From NCBI GenBank assembly GCA_037783415.1, contig JAZGTN010000002.1:4216001-4280000 (forward strand): a stretch of 64,000 nucleotides of DNA. The letters are read 5' to 3'. Below the pieces are notes generated by a model, which was given only the letters and a program-made list of their open reading frames with translations, did no database searches and had not been told where the DNA came from. The position numbers and the translations under genes are program-made. The stretch is from Leptasterias polaris. Lineage: Eukaryota; Echinodermata; Asteroidea; Forcipulatida; Asteriidae. Within the stretch, counting starts at the first letter, position 1. Each line of letters begins with the position of its first letter. Of the stretch, positions 48,601 through 59,054 are shown one piece after another.

Positions 48601-51312
48601 AGTGTTTTCCACCATGCATAGCTTTAATTCTTATCAAACATAGATGAGAACGTCTTGTGTACATACCGGTTCCTCTATGCTCCCCACTGAACATTCTTCA
48701 CATTGTAAGATGGTGTCATCAATAAGAACCACAGCAGGATTCTGATTGGACAGATGACTGACTATCTCCTCCTGTGTGACTCGTCTAGAAACAGGGACAA
48801 GTTTATAAAAGTATCTTTAAATTTCTGTTGGAATTCAAAATATTGAAGTCTCCAAATCAAATTATGTTTTTAAGAAATAATATAAAACTTTTAGAGAAAC
48901 AAAAATCAACAGGAAGATCCTGATCCCTCAAGCACAGTTTATCCACAAACTATTTCTCCACTTTGACAACATTTTCGGAAGACATCTTTTTCTGGAGGAT
49001 TGGTAATGGTGTGAGCTTCCAAATGGGAGACTTTTGTACGCTAGATGGCAGCAAACTTACCAGGTAAATACCAATTGTTTTACATCGTCCCGAGCATGCT
49101 CACAATTACAAGATCAATGGATTCACCTGGTAAGTCTGCTGCCTCCTAGATTCCCCTGGTAAGTCTGCTGCCTCCTAGATTCCCCAAAAGCTTCCCATTG
49201 AATCTAGTATTTTCTTCAGATTTTATGTCAATAAGAAGCCCATGATTTACCCTTCGTCGGCTTTGATTCCGAGGCTGGAGGCACTACTGAAAAGTTTGTT
49301 CACCCTGTGTTGCTCTGTCACGAAATCCTCTGCGATAAACTCGTGGTAAAATCCCTTCAAAGGAAAACAACAAACATTTGTATTTTTTCATAGTTCCTCC
49401 TGATTAAAATCTTGCTTTAAGAAAAAAAAATTGCAGAAGGAAATATCTGTATGGGACCAGCCAAGAGCAATAAACATCACAACGACATTTTGTTTGGTGG
49501 TAACTTGTTTTCCTTAGCACAATTTGTTTTACGCTTAGCATAGCTCTAGCTAATTCAGCCCAGGGCAAAAACAGCAAGCTTAGGTTGGTGCTTAAGAAAA
49601 ATATTTGCAGAAGAAAATATCAGTAAGGGACCAGCCAAGAGCAATATACATCACAATGACACGTTGTTTGGTGGTGGCAACCTGTTTTTAGCACAATTTG
49701 TTTCACGCTTAGCATAGCTCTAGGTTATTAGGCCCAGGGCAAAAAAACAGAAGAAACAAAGCTTAGGTTGGTGAACAGTCCTTAGAAAATTTCTCCATTC
49801 CACGTTTTGGAATTTTGCACAATTTTTAATTTGAAAAATACATATCTTTCTTCATACCACATCTTCATATCTTGGGTCTACTCCTAATGTGATGGTATAC
49901 AACTGATGCTTGACACTGAACTCAACCATGATATTGGCCAAGTCGATCGTCCAAACACTGAAAAAACAAAATCACAGAGTGGATAAGAGGTACAGAAATT
50001 ACTGACATTGTGAGAGAACAAAAACGCCCCTCCTCATAAAAGCAGGCAGCACTACAGCACAATTTCACAAAGCAGCCAATTTCGAGTGTGCTTACTCTGC
50101 GATTTTCATTTCATAGTGCAGCACGGAAAAGGGCATGCTAACCGTCCACCCTTACTGTAAAGAAATGAATGAAAATCTTGCCGAGTAGAGAAAGGTTACC
50201 AGCCAAAATACCATACAGATTACATTGCTGCGACTGATACCCCACTCATTTCCTGCTTACAAAGAAATTTGCTGAGCAGAATTTTCTGCTTTGGGCCAAC
50301 GACTCGGAAAGCATGAGTAAGTGACTCAAGTACATGGTGCCAATCATAAATACTATAGGCAAAGCTCAATAACATTCATACACTAAATGAAAAAGAAAAC
50401 AATAAAGCTGAGAAAGAGCATTGAGATGCATCAGTAATTACCAGCTTTTTGTTATTTTTTATTTTCGAGTAAGTACGTTTTCACTTTAGGTGCTTACCTT
50501 TTGACAAAGTTCAGCTTTTCACAGATGTCATTGAATTCTTCCTCTTTATCTTTAAATGCTGGGTTTAAATGACTGCAATTTAAAAACAAAATGTGATCTT
50601 ATTTTTTGATAATGAATTATTTGTTCTTTGTGTTCAAAACATTTCAGTCAGGGTAACGCTATGCTTTTCTTGTGGTTAAATGTAACCAAACCGTTATCTC
50701 TTTCCACCTAGCAATAGCATCTAGCTTCAAGTTTTACTTGATCTATGACCTAATATAAAAGAATACACTTTGTCAACATGTATGTTGTAGATGAAGCTAT
50801 CGAGATAAAGCAAACGCTCAAAAACTGGTTCATGCCTTCATCTCGTCCGATTAGACAACAGGGCCCAGTTTCATGGCTCTGCTTTACCGTAAGCAAAGAA
50901 TCAGCGCTTACGGAAGCAGGGAATTCCACGCTTGCGTCAAGCGTATTTCACGGGTTAGCAGGGAATTTTTGCTTGTGCGCTTGTGTAGTCCACTTTACTA
51001 GGCATTCTACGCTTACACAGCTAGCGCAGAAATTCGGCGCTTGCTCGGTAAGCGGAGAATGGTGATCGCAAGCGCAGAATTCGGCGGTAAGCAGAGCCAT
51101 GAAATTGGGCCCAGCACTCTCTTTGGACTCCAGGACAAAGAACCAGAATATAGCTGCAAGAGTCATATTTCACCAATCATGTTTCAGTTTCATTAACTGC
51201 CAAACCATCAGAGAAATGTTTACAAACTTCTGTTACTGACTTTTAAGGCCTTGAACTGTCAGGCACCTGCTCCTTATTCAGATTTTGTTTCGGAAAAACC
51301 ATCCAACTCGGA

Positions 51313-51345
<33 letters not shown>

Positions 51346-54300
51346 TTATTTGCCATAACAGTACAAAACAAAATACAAGACAATATACCCCGAGATGGGC
51401 AAGGGACAACAAAAGCAAATACATACTATGATCCGTAGATCTGTTGCCCCACATCTGGGGTACACAATGAAATAAATATAGATTTAAACATATAACATAG
51501 TACACGCAATAATAAAAGCAGATAATTATACAAAACCAATAATAAATAAATAATAAATAACTAATTTATAAAACGAAAATAAATGAGTAAAATAACAGTA
51601 AAAGTAAAGAAGTATGTATATAAATAAATAAATAAATAAACTTGTAAATAAATAAATAAATAAACTTGTTAATAAATAAAAACGATTTAAATAAAAACGA
51701 TTTAAAATATTGCACAAGTGAATGGGCTATAGCAGGCTATTAAAAGGGTGGACTAAACCCCAAACAAGTCCCAACACTAGAGCCACACTAGAGCCACACT
51801 CCCCTCCCCGGAGAATTATACATATATAAATAAATAAAAATGAGAACAAATAAAATAGTACAAAATTTACAAGTAAGAAAGAGTAACACAAAAATACGGA
51901 CAGAAAGCCCTGCCCACACTGAAGAAAATAATAAAAACTATTCAAGTTGATTCGTGAGATTGGCAGACAGAATATCTAAGTGATTTGAGGAAACTGTGGA
52001 AGGGCAATAGCAGTAGGGAATTACGAATGTTTTCTGGTAAACTAGACCAAAGTCTGGGGAAAAGATGAGGAGCAGACAAATGCAAAGCATCGGTTCTAGC
52101 ATACAGGTGTTTGAAGGTGAGAACGTCAGGAGAGATCAGCATCTCACACCTCTTTGAAGAAGTAGCGGGAAAAACAATCACATTATGGAAGAGGATTCGT
52201 GGTAGCGGCACCCAAGTTATGCAACTGCCTTCCTAATTCTCCGCAGATACCTCAAACCACAATTCAGGTTATCATGTGAAGACATATCTGTTCAAGATAT
52301 CTTGCAATGCCTTAAACCGTCTTGTATCATATCTCTTGTATTATTATTTCTGTGTGTTTGCTAATTTGGTTGCTGGGTTAGATTTTTATCCTAATTCTTT
52401 TCTTGTGTACTTTGTTTGTGCATTTTCTGCAGTGTTTGATATTGTTGTTTTTTGTTTGAAAAAGCCTTCGGAGCGCCATCACGGCAGCCCGGGCTGTATA
52501 CTCCCCAGGGAGCTGAGAAAGATTAAAAGGAATGTTATTGGCCCAATGACCAGGGCACTAATGTAAAGCGCATTGATACGTTATTGTGAAATGCGCTATA
52601 TAAGAACTAGTTATTATTTTATTATTATTTATTTACCTTATACGCTATATAAAAATCCTTTTATTACTGTAGTTAATTGTAATAACAGGTTATAAACCAC
52701 AAGGGAAACTGACTGGGTAAATTATAAATAATTTGGGTTAAACAAAGAAACAATTTACTAGAGGGGGATTTGAATCAACAATTTAAACCCACTCTAGTTA
52801 ATTTTTATTTGGTCAACCCAAATGATTATTTGTGTTACAACAAATCCTAACCCACTGGGTACTACACATACACACCTGAGAACCATCTTGACACATGCTA
52901 AGCCACAATCCCAGTCCTCACTCTGCATGATGTGTGGTACATTCACAAATACACTGTCTGCTGACGTGTCTGTAATAATAACAATGAAAGCAGTTTTAGT
53001 TTCATTATTCAAAGTTGTTACGTTTTGCTTTGTTTGCTGCTTAATGAAATCATACAAGAGATAGTTTTACTGGAACTCAGTATGTATGTAGTTTATTCTA
53101 TTGTCAATTCCTGCATCCAAGATGGCGACTGCTACACAGATACAAACACATGTTGCTAACATGACTGAGGGCGCTATAACGATATCGTAACATCTTTCCT
53201 TCTTTAGAAAGTTTAAACAATCAGAAAAACTTTGCTTTAAACATGTACCTTAGTAACACCAATTTCTTTTAAGAAATAACAATAAAACGTTTAACACCTG
53301 AAACATTTAACATTTGTTTTTTTCCTTGGGTTGTGCTTTGTAACCTGTAATGACTTTAGACAAATAGAGTTATGTAATAAAAGGATGTCCATAAACATGT
53401 ACTTGATGAAATGAGACTTAATAGTTTGTGTTCTGAGTTCAAGTCACATAGTCCTTCAGATAACTCGGTTGTTTCCGTTCTCGTGTGCTGTGTCGTGTCG
53501 GTTCGTGTACGGTCGCGTTTTGTTGCTCTGTGTGTGTGTTGTTTATTCTATTGTCAATTCCTGCATCCAAGATGGCGACTGCTACACAGATACAAACACA
53601 TGTTGCTAACATGACTGAGGGCGCTATAACGATATCGTAACAAAAGTTTATCCACAGCATCCATCTGAAGTAATCATAGCTCAACACAGTTTAAATATTT
53701 TAAATTTTTTAAACATCTACTATTACTCAGTAGTCTACAAGTACAATTCAAACTAGAGATTTAGTGTTTGTAGAAACAAACACTAGGTGTTCGGATATCG
53801 TTGGGTCAGTATGTTGTTGATGTCTGAACTGTTTCATTGAATCGATAAAAGATTGTTGATAAATAGGCATAGATTGTGAACTTTAAAAAATAGGAAATTG
53901 TGAATTTTATCATTTTTCATTTAGTTTATACGACTGGGGAAATAAATGGTTTTGTTACTGCGACAATTTCCATAAAACGAACGGGTACAAGAATACAGCT
54001 TACATATCAAAACAGTCTTCAGTATTTTGAAATCAAGCCAGTAAAAACTATTTAAAGTTTCCTCTATACATGCAGGTTTATGAACATTGAATTTAACGGT
54101 TTAAAACAATTTTTTTTTTTTTATTACACATATTTCTGTTATTAAAACATTAGACAGGACTGTTTACAATCAATATTTGAGTTGTGGTTGCATTTGCATT
54201 TGCAAATAAATGATTAATAAACGTAAAATTGTACATCAATAGAAAGTGTTTTTATTTGCCTCTTATCCAACTAAAAAGAAAAATATAGTATCGGTTTTGA

Positions 54301-57300
54301 AGAAATAAATGAATAAAGGTTTCTTTAGATAAAATCTTTTAACCCGACAAACCTCCCTCAAATAACAATTTAGAAATATACTACTTTTCCTAATCAGATG
54401 TTAATTGTAATATCATTATGTTGATTTATGCTGTTGACGATTATAATTGAATTGTACATACTATATAATTCTTTTATACTGTTCCAAACGGCGCCGCAGA
54501 TTTAACCCACCACTACCATCCATAATGATAGGTAATGCACAATCGCTTTCCAATAAACTGGATGAACTTTCTGCAAACATTAAATACCTCAATGAATATA
54601 GAGATTGCAGTTTTATGTGTTTCAGCGAAACGTGGTTTAAAGACTCCCACACGAGCAATGAAACAGATATCGATAACTTCATTTGCAAACGAATGGACAG
54701 GACCCCTGAATCAGGAAAAACCTCAGGCGGAGGTGTTTGTATTTACGTCAACCAAAGATGGTGTACCAACATTTGTGTTAAACAACAACATTGTTCGCCA
54801 GACATTGAACTCATCACCGTAGGTCTACGACCACACTATCTCCCAAGAGAATTCCCACAGATTTTTGTTACTGTTGTGTATATCCATCCAAGAGCAGATG
54901 TAGACATTGCCTCTACTACTGTTGCTGATTTTGTTCAAGACTTGGAAAAACAATCCCCAGACGCTGTTAAACTAATTATGGGCGACTTTAATAATTGTGA
55001 TTTGAAACCCGTCATGCCTCACTACCACCAGTACATAAACATCCCCACTAGAGGTCATCGTACTCTTGACAAGTGTTATGGCAACGTACCTGACGCCTAT
55101 AAATCGTACAGCAGAGCACCAATTGGCAAATCAGATCATGATATGATTTACCTACTCCCTACATACAAACAAAAACTTAAGCAGAATAAGCCAGCTACCA
55201 GGAAAGTTAGGAGTTGGAGTCATAACAATATGGAAACTCTTCGTAGCTGTTTCGAATGTACCGATTGGGATGTCCTGTTAGCTCAAGACTCAATTGAAGA
55301 TTCTGCCAGTGTTATCACGGATTACGTCAAGTTTTGTGAGGACCTTATAGTTCCAGAAAAAATTATAAAGATCTACCCCAACAATAAACCATGGTTGACG
55401 AAAGACTTTCGGGAACTCGTCAAAAGAAAGCATACGGCTCACAATAATAATAATCTTCCAGAAAAACGCAAACTACAGAAAGAAATCAAACATCTCGTCA
55501 ATAAATGCAAAAAAACATATGGAAGTAAAATCGAACGTAAATTTGAAAATGGTGATCCCAAGAGTGCTTGGAATGGACTGAAAGACATCACAGGTTTTGG
55601 TGTACGTAATAAGTTGAAAGTGCCCTCCGATGACATAAAACAGTTCGCAAACGACCTTAACCAATTTTATGGTCGCTTTGATAGTACTAATATTCACCAG
55701 GACCCAGCTTACTCGCAACTGTGTTTGAAACTGGCCTCACAAGAAATTGGTTCACAAGAAAATATCGTTCTCACAACTTCAGAAGTTGAAAAGGCTTTTA
55801 AATCCATTAGGACAAACAAAGCTCCAGGTCCAGACGGGATCTCCGGTAAAACTCTGAAATCATGTTACAAAGAGCTCGCATGTATATTTCAGCGGTTATT
55901 TCAATGGTCTCTGGACACTCACATAGTTCCCAAGCTATGGAAATCCTCCATAATCACTCCAATTCCTAAAACAACTAAGCCAGCTATTCTCAACGACTAC
56001 AGACCTGTTGCCCTCACACCCATTGTTATGAAATGCTTCGAAAGAATCGTCAGAGATTTCCTGTTTGATGAAACACGGGGAGCAGCAGATCCTTTTCAGT
56101 TCGCGTACCGTGCTCACCGTGGTGTGGATGACGCCTTAATAACACTGTTGCATAACATTTACAGTCATCTTGACACCTGTAAGACCTATGCTCGTGCATT
56201 ATTTATTGACTTCTCGTCTGCGTTCAATACCATCAGACCACAGACTCTATTACACAAATTGCAGAATTTAAATGTTAATCCACAACTTTCCCTTTGGATT
56301 AATGACTTTTTACTCCAACGGTCACAGAGGGTAAGAGTAAACGGTGTTAGTTCTGACATTACACATTTAAGTACAGGAGTCCCCCAAGGATGTGTTCTAT
56401 CGCCGCTCTTGTTCTCCTTATTCACAAGTGACTTTAAGGTACAAAGCGACTCATGTATTTTGATTAAATATGCTGATGATACTGTCTTGACAGGACTGAT
56501 AAGTGACAATGATGAACTGGATTATAGAACCAATATTGATCTGTTTGTTAACTGGTGTGTTGAAAATCACTTAATTATTAATGTGTCTAAAACTAAAGAA
56601 ATGGTCTTTAATTTTAAAAGAACCAAACAAACCATGTCACCTGTTAAACTTAACGATGTGTCTGTAGAAGTAGTAGATGAATATAAGTACCTTGGTACTG
56701 TGGTTGATAGTCAGCTAAACTGGAATTCCAACACCACCAAAGTCTACAAGAAAGCTAACCAACGGTTACACTTTGTAAGGAAACTGAAATCTTTTAATGT
56801 TAATACCCGGGTTTTAAAACTGTTTTACCAGAGCACAATTCAATCTGTTATAACTTTTTGTTCGATCACTTGGTTTAATTCTCTAACTATTAGCAATCGT
56901 AAGAAACTAGAACGTATTGTGAAGCATGCTGGAAGGATTATAGGTGAGGACATTGATGGTCTTCAGAAGTTGGTCCATAATAGTCTCATGTGTAAGTTTA
57001 GTTCCATTATGTCTGACAATACACATCCTCTCAACTCGTCTGTGGTTACAAATAAATCCGGTAGAATTCGTCAGTTAAGCCTTAAAACGAATAGGTTTAG
57101 GAACTCTTTTTTACCTCATGCCATTCACAATTTTAACTGTAAATTTTGTAGATAATAGACCTTTGTCATGGTGCAGCCATCTTGATTTCTCCCATTCATG
57201 TCGGTGTGGCCAGACCGGGACTGGGTGGATGAGTAGTCTGGTTCCTTTTTGTACACTGTAGATTGGCATTCATTGCTGTTGTTGGATGTAGGGAGCATGT

Positions 57301-59054
57301 CCAATAATGACTTTTTATTATTTTGTGTAATTTCTTTGTTGGTTTTTACTGTGTTTACTGTGTTAGTGTGTTTATTTGCCAATTTGTTTATTTTTAATAT
57401 TTTTAATATTTTTACGTACTTTTACTGCTGTACAAAGGATAGCAAATTTCATGTATAACAATACATGACGAATAAATTAAATTGAATTGAATTGAATTGA
57501 ATTGAAACGGCGAACTTCTAAGACGTTTTTTGAACCCCATCGCAAGAGGGCGCATTTCATTTGTCACTGTAAGCTATGGTCACTTTCCCTGTCTGCATCA
57601 AAACATAGAAAATACACCCCAGGCCTGTTGTGTGAACAATTTATTTGTGTCATCAACAATGAATGTAATGTTTGTTGGACTTTGGCATTGTTAAAAACTG
57701 GACCGCCATAATACATGTTTCCCTATAAAATTAATCATCTTTGACAATAGCCTGAAAAACACTGTGTGCTGCAACACCTCAATATGTTACACCTTTACAT
57801 ACAAACAATTACTTGATGGAAATAATTATTAAAACATTTATTATCCAGGCGGAACACCTTAAAATCACATGTGCATACTTCATGATGATTTATCATATTT
57901 TTGGCAAGAGAATAATAACGAGGTTTGCATGGACGGCTGCTTTAGAGACTATCAAAGCGTAACGCCAAAATCAGGTTGCGTGAACCTTGAACAAGCATGT
58001 TTTATGGACTTTGGACCTTGTGATCAATGGAGCGGAACAGCCAGGCCCGTGCTTCTAAAAAACTGACACTTTTAAATTTCAAGGCTTTTCCGGTTTCGAC
58101 CGGAAGAAGAGGTCATGAAATGTCACGCACATAATAAAAAACTAAGACCTAGATTCCCTCTATATAATCCCGCTGAAGGCAACCCAAGGTCTCTTGTTCA
58201 TGATTTGATATAGATTTTCAAAGATTAAATTTTTAATACAAAAAACTGCTTGTAATTTGACACCTGATGACGTCATCATGATGTTATTGATGCTGTTTCA
58301 TTTCATTATGATTATGTAACTGTATGTGAAATTTCAAGTTTATGTGACCCCGCTACACACTTGATCAAAAGTCTTTTAAAAGCGCACGATCAAAAGCCTG
58401 ACATTTGATTGTTTGCTAGGTTTGCATAGACGGCTGTTTTAGAGAAGCATAACACCAAATCAGGTTGCGCGAGCCTTGAACAGCGACTAGACTACAAACA
58501 TGTTTGATGGACTTTGACCCTTGCACGTTTCAGGTTAATTGTGTGCTACACACAGTATTCGTAGATTGTGATCAAAAGAGCGGATCAGCCAGCCCCGTGC
58601 TTCTGCGGACTAATACTAACCAAATGTTCAACGTACATTTTGAGCCGGAGGTCAATGTAAACTGGGGTCACTCTTTGTGTAGCATTTGTTGGGTTTTAAA
58701 AGACCTGTCCGATGATATATTGATTGTAGAAATCCATTGTTTAGTTTTTGAGTTATGATTTTTTGAAATATTAAACTTTGATTCACTGTAACTCGACACC
58801 TGATGAAGTAATCATGACGTCACAACTTACTCAGCATCTCCTAGTTATACGTTAACTACATGCAAAGTTTCAAGGTCATCCAAGGTTCGCAACTATGCTT
58901 TTGCTTGCGGACAAACGAGTTTCAGAAGAAGACTAAAAATGAAAAAAAAAACGAACAATAACAAAGAGTTGTTCGGGCTTCTAAGCCCGAACACCTAATA
59001 ACACTATTTTTCCACAAAATAGTACCTACCTGCATCAGCTGTGTCACTACTCAT
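45647..59054 (-). CDS. GUCD1: Guanylyl cyclase domain-containing protein 1, complete
   Basis: Small conserved protein of the guanylylate-cyclase-like family (Pfam PF09778), a fold related to C39-type peptidases; its cellular role is poorly known. Coding exons on the minus strand: 59030-59054, 52876-52969, 50498-50572, 49858-49957, 49251-49354, 48667-48784, 47382-47439, 47168-47242, 45647-45735. Total 738 nt, 245 aa plus stop (human about 240), all phases consistent. Markers: WDCGLACVKMVL (conserved DCGLAC with the putative nucleophile), VWTIDLANIMVEF, GVDPRYEDV, HRVNKLFSSA, VVLIDDTILQC, GHFIVLCGYD with the conserved His, FLYRNPG (the NP site), and the C-terminus SNFDEARRSHGTDEDILFVY. Exon 1 encodes only MSSDTADA plus one base. 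Intron 1 is 6 kb and holds an LTR relic and an opposite-strand LINE. Intron 8 holds a sense-of-plus RT fragment. The gene is tail-to-tail with ZW10. Confidence 0.95.
45775..46300 (+). mobile_element. LINE RT C-terminal fragment with frameshift
   Basis: Encodes ISSIRKYLDPKMTEILVHSL and NSLLFGLP, shifts frame near 45938, then LQRLQNSAARLVTRNHITPI and LHWLPVQVRIKFKILLLTF. It ends with the GATATGCGCTATACAAAAAC tail. GUCD1 intron 8, antisense to the gene, starting 40 bp from exon 9. Confidence 0.8.
46888..47150. mobile_element. SINE head fragment plus LINE-type tail
   Basis: 46888-46950 matches the tRNA-like head of the second SINE family (GTTGGTTGAGCACTGGCACG, GGTTCAAGTCC). 46978-47060 is a minus-oriented tail with ATA repeats and TTTATATTGCACCC. 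GUCD1 intron 8. Confidence 0.5.
47490..47945 (-). mobile_element. Full tRNA-derived SINE, reverse orientation
   Basis: Tail at about 47560 (TTATATAGCGCTTTATACTC), body with ACACGGGACCTACGGCTTAA, and head ending CCGCTCGGTCACGACACG. Same family as 13926-14290. GUCD1 intron 7/6 region. Confidence 0.7.
48366..48600. mobile_element. 235-bp foldback MITE with GAAACGT motifs
   Basis: Long inverted arms: TAAGGTTTGCGGTGACACCA ... TGGTGTAACCACAAACCTTA, then AAGAAATCTCTTTT / AAAAGAGATTTCTT and CAACGTTTCGATCAG / CTGATCGAAATGTCG. Smaller relative of 29455-30135. GUCD1 intron 6. Confidence 0.8.
49421..49775. repeat. Tandem duplication of about 170 bp
   Basis: Two adjacent diverged copies share GGGACCAGCCAAGAGCAATA, TAGCACAATTTGTTT.ACGC, and AGCTTAGGTTGGTG. 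GUCD1 intron 4; no coding content seen. Confidence 0.8.
50861..51112. mobile_element. MITE with GGGCCCAGTTTCATGGCTCT termini
   Basis: TIRs of about 28 bp: GGGCCCAGTTTCATGGCTCT ... AGAGCCATGAAATTGGGCCC. The interior has several partial inverted GCGCTTACG motifs. GUCD1 intron 2. Confidence 0.85.
51310..52211 (-). mobile_element. LINE 3' half with RT C-terminal frame
   Basis: Minus frame 52211-51942 encodes a degenerate RT C-terminus (LFPRLWSSLPENIRNSLLLL, FHSFLKSLR). An AT-rich 3'UTR and a TTATT-repeat end at 51315 follow. GUCD1 intron 2. Confidence 0.65.
52480..52790. mobile_element. SINE body fragments
   Basis: 52488-52625 is the body and tail of the 13926-14290 SINE (GGGCTGTATACTCCCCAGGG, TGCGCTATATAAGAACTAGT). 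52683-52790 matches the 3' part of the second SINE family (ACCACAAGGGAAACTGACTG). GUCD1 intron 2, next to exon 2. Confidence 0.6.
53087..53642 (-). mobile_element. Internally deleted LTR retrotransposon
   Basis: Two 106-bp direct repeats (53087-53192 and 53537-53642) differ at very few bases; on the minus strand each starts TGTTACGATATCG and ends in ACA. A polypurine tract AAGAAGGAAAGA sits directly before the 3' LTR. The 344-bp interior keeps a short frame ending TRERKQPSYLKDYV, typical of the C-terminus of LTR-element polyproteins. No TSD seen. GUCD1 intron 1, same strand as the gene. Confidence 0.8.
54494..57504 (+). mobile_element. CR1/L2-group LINE, nearly complete ORF2, in GUCD1 intron 1
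   Basis: A 3.0-kb insertion flanked by an 8-bp direct repeat AAACGGCG (54486-54493, 57505-57512), truncated at the 5' end just before the endonuclease domain. It ends in a TTGAA microsatellite, a short-repeat tail typical of the CR1/L2/Rex1 assemblage. It lies opposite to GUCD1 transcription. Confidence 0.85.
54525..57155 (+). CDS. Non-LTR retrotransposon endonuclease-reverse transcriptase (876 aa)
   Basis: Single uninterrupted frame. The first ATG is at 54525, but codons upstream to 54494 remain open and match the family, so the original start is lost. Endonuclease (APE type, residues about 1-210): GNAQSL, SETWF, GGGVCIYV, VYIHPR, MGDFNN, GKSDHDM. Reverse transcriptase (about 400-680): IITPIPKTTKP, NDYRPVALTPIVMKCFERI, FQFAYRAHRGVDDAL, ALFIDFSSAFNTI, GVPQGCVLSPLLFSLF, catalytic KYADDTVL, NHLIINVSKTKEMVF, YKYLGTVVDS. 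C-terminal region: FYQSTIQSVITFCSITWFN and RNSFLPHAI. All catalytic motifs are present and no stop interrupts them, so this is a recent copy, but 5' truncation makes it unlikely to mobilise itself. Confidence 0.93.
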   Translation: MIGNAQSLSNKLDELSANIKYLNEYRDCSFMCFSETWFKDSHTSNETDIDNFICKRMDRTPESGKTSGGGVCIYVNQRWCTNICVKQQHCSPDIELITVGLRPHYLPREFPQIFVTVVYIHPRADVDIASTTVADFVQDLEKQSPDAVKLIMGDFNNCDLKPVMPHYHQYINIPTRGHRTLDKCYGNVPDAYKSYSRAPIGKSDHDMIYLLPTYKQKLKQNKPATRKVRSWSHNNMETLRSCFECTDWDVLLAQDSIEDSASVITDYVKFCEDLIVPEKIIKIYPNNKPWLTKDFRELVKRKHTAHNNNNLPEKRKLQKEIKHLVNKCKKTYGSKIERKFENGDPKSAWNGLKDITGFGVRNKLKVPSDDIKQFANDLNQFYGRFDSTNIHQDPAYSQLCLKLASQEIGSQENIVLTTSEVEKAFKSIRTNKAPGPDGISGKTLKSCYKELACIFQRLFQWSLDTHIVPKLWKSSIITPIPKTTKPAILNDYRPVALTPIVMKCFERIVRDFLFDETRGAADPFQFAYRAHRGVDDALITLLHNIYSHLDTCKTYARALFIDFSSAFNTIRPQTLLHKLQNLNVNPQLSLWINDFLLQRSQRVRVNGVSSDITHLSTGVPQGCVLSPLLFSLFTSDFKVQSDSCILIKYADDTVLTGLISDNDELDYRTNIDLFVNWCVENHLIINVSKTKEMVFNFKRTKQTMSPVKLNDVSVEVVDEYKYLGTVVDSQLNWNSNTTKVYKKANQRLHFVRKLKSFNVNTRVLKLFYQSTIQSVITFCSITWFNSLTISNRKKLERIVKHAGRIIGEDIDGLQKLVHNSLMCKFSSIMSDNTHPLNSSVVTNKSGRIRQLSLKTNRFRNSFLPHAIHNFNCKFCR
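57918..58950. repeat. Diverged ~0.5-kb tandem duplication in GUCD1 intron 1
   Basis: 57920-58070 and 58421-58620 share AGGTTTGCATGGACGGCTG, ATCAGGTTGCGTGA.CCTTGAA and GTGATCAA..GAGCGGA.CAGCC. 58260-58285 and 58796-58825 share CACCTGATGA and the following ATCATGA. Spacing is about 500-540 bp. No protein was recognised. Confidence 0.6.

Noticed and set aside
54447..54493. Upstream codons as the true LINE protein start
   Set aside because: They begin with TTG and lie outside the TSD, so they are host sequence that happens to stay open.
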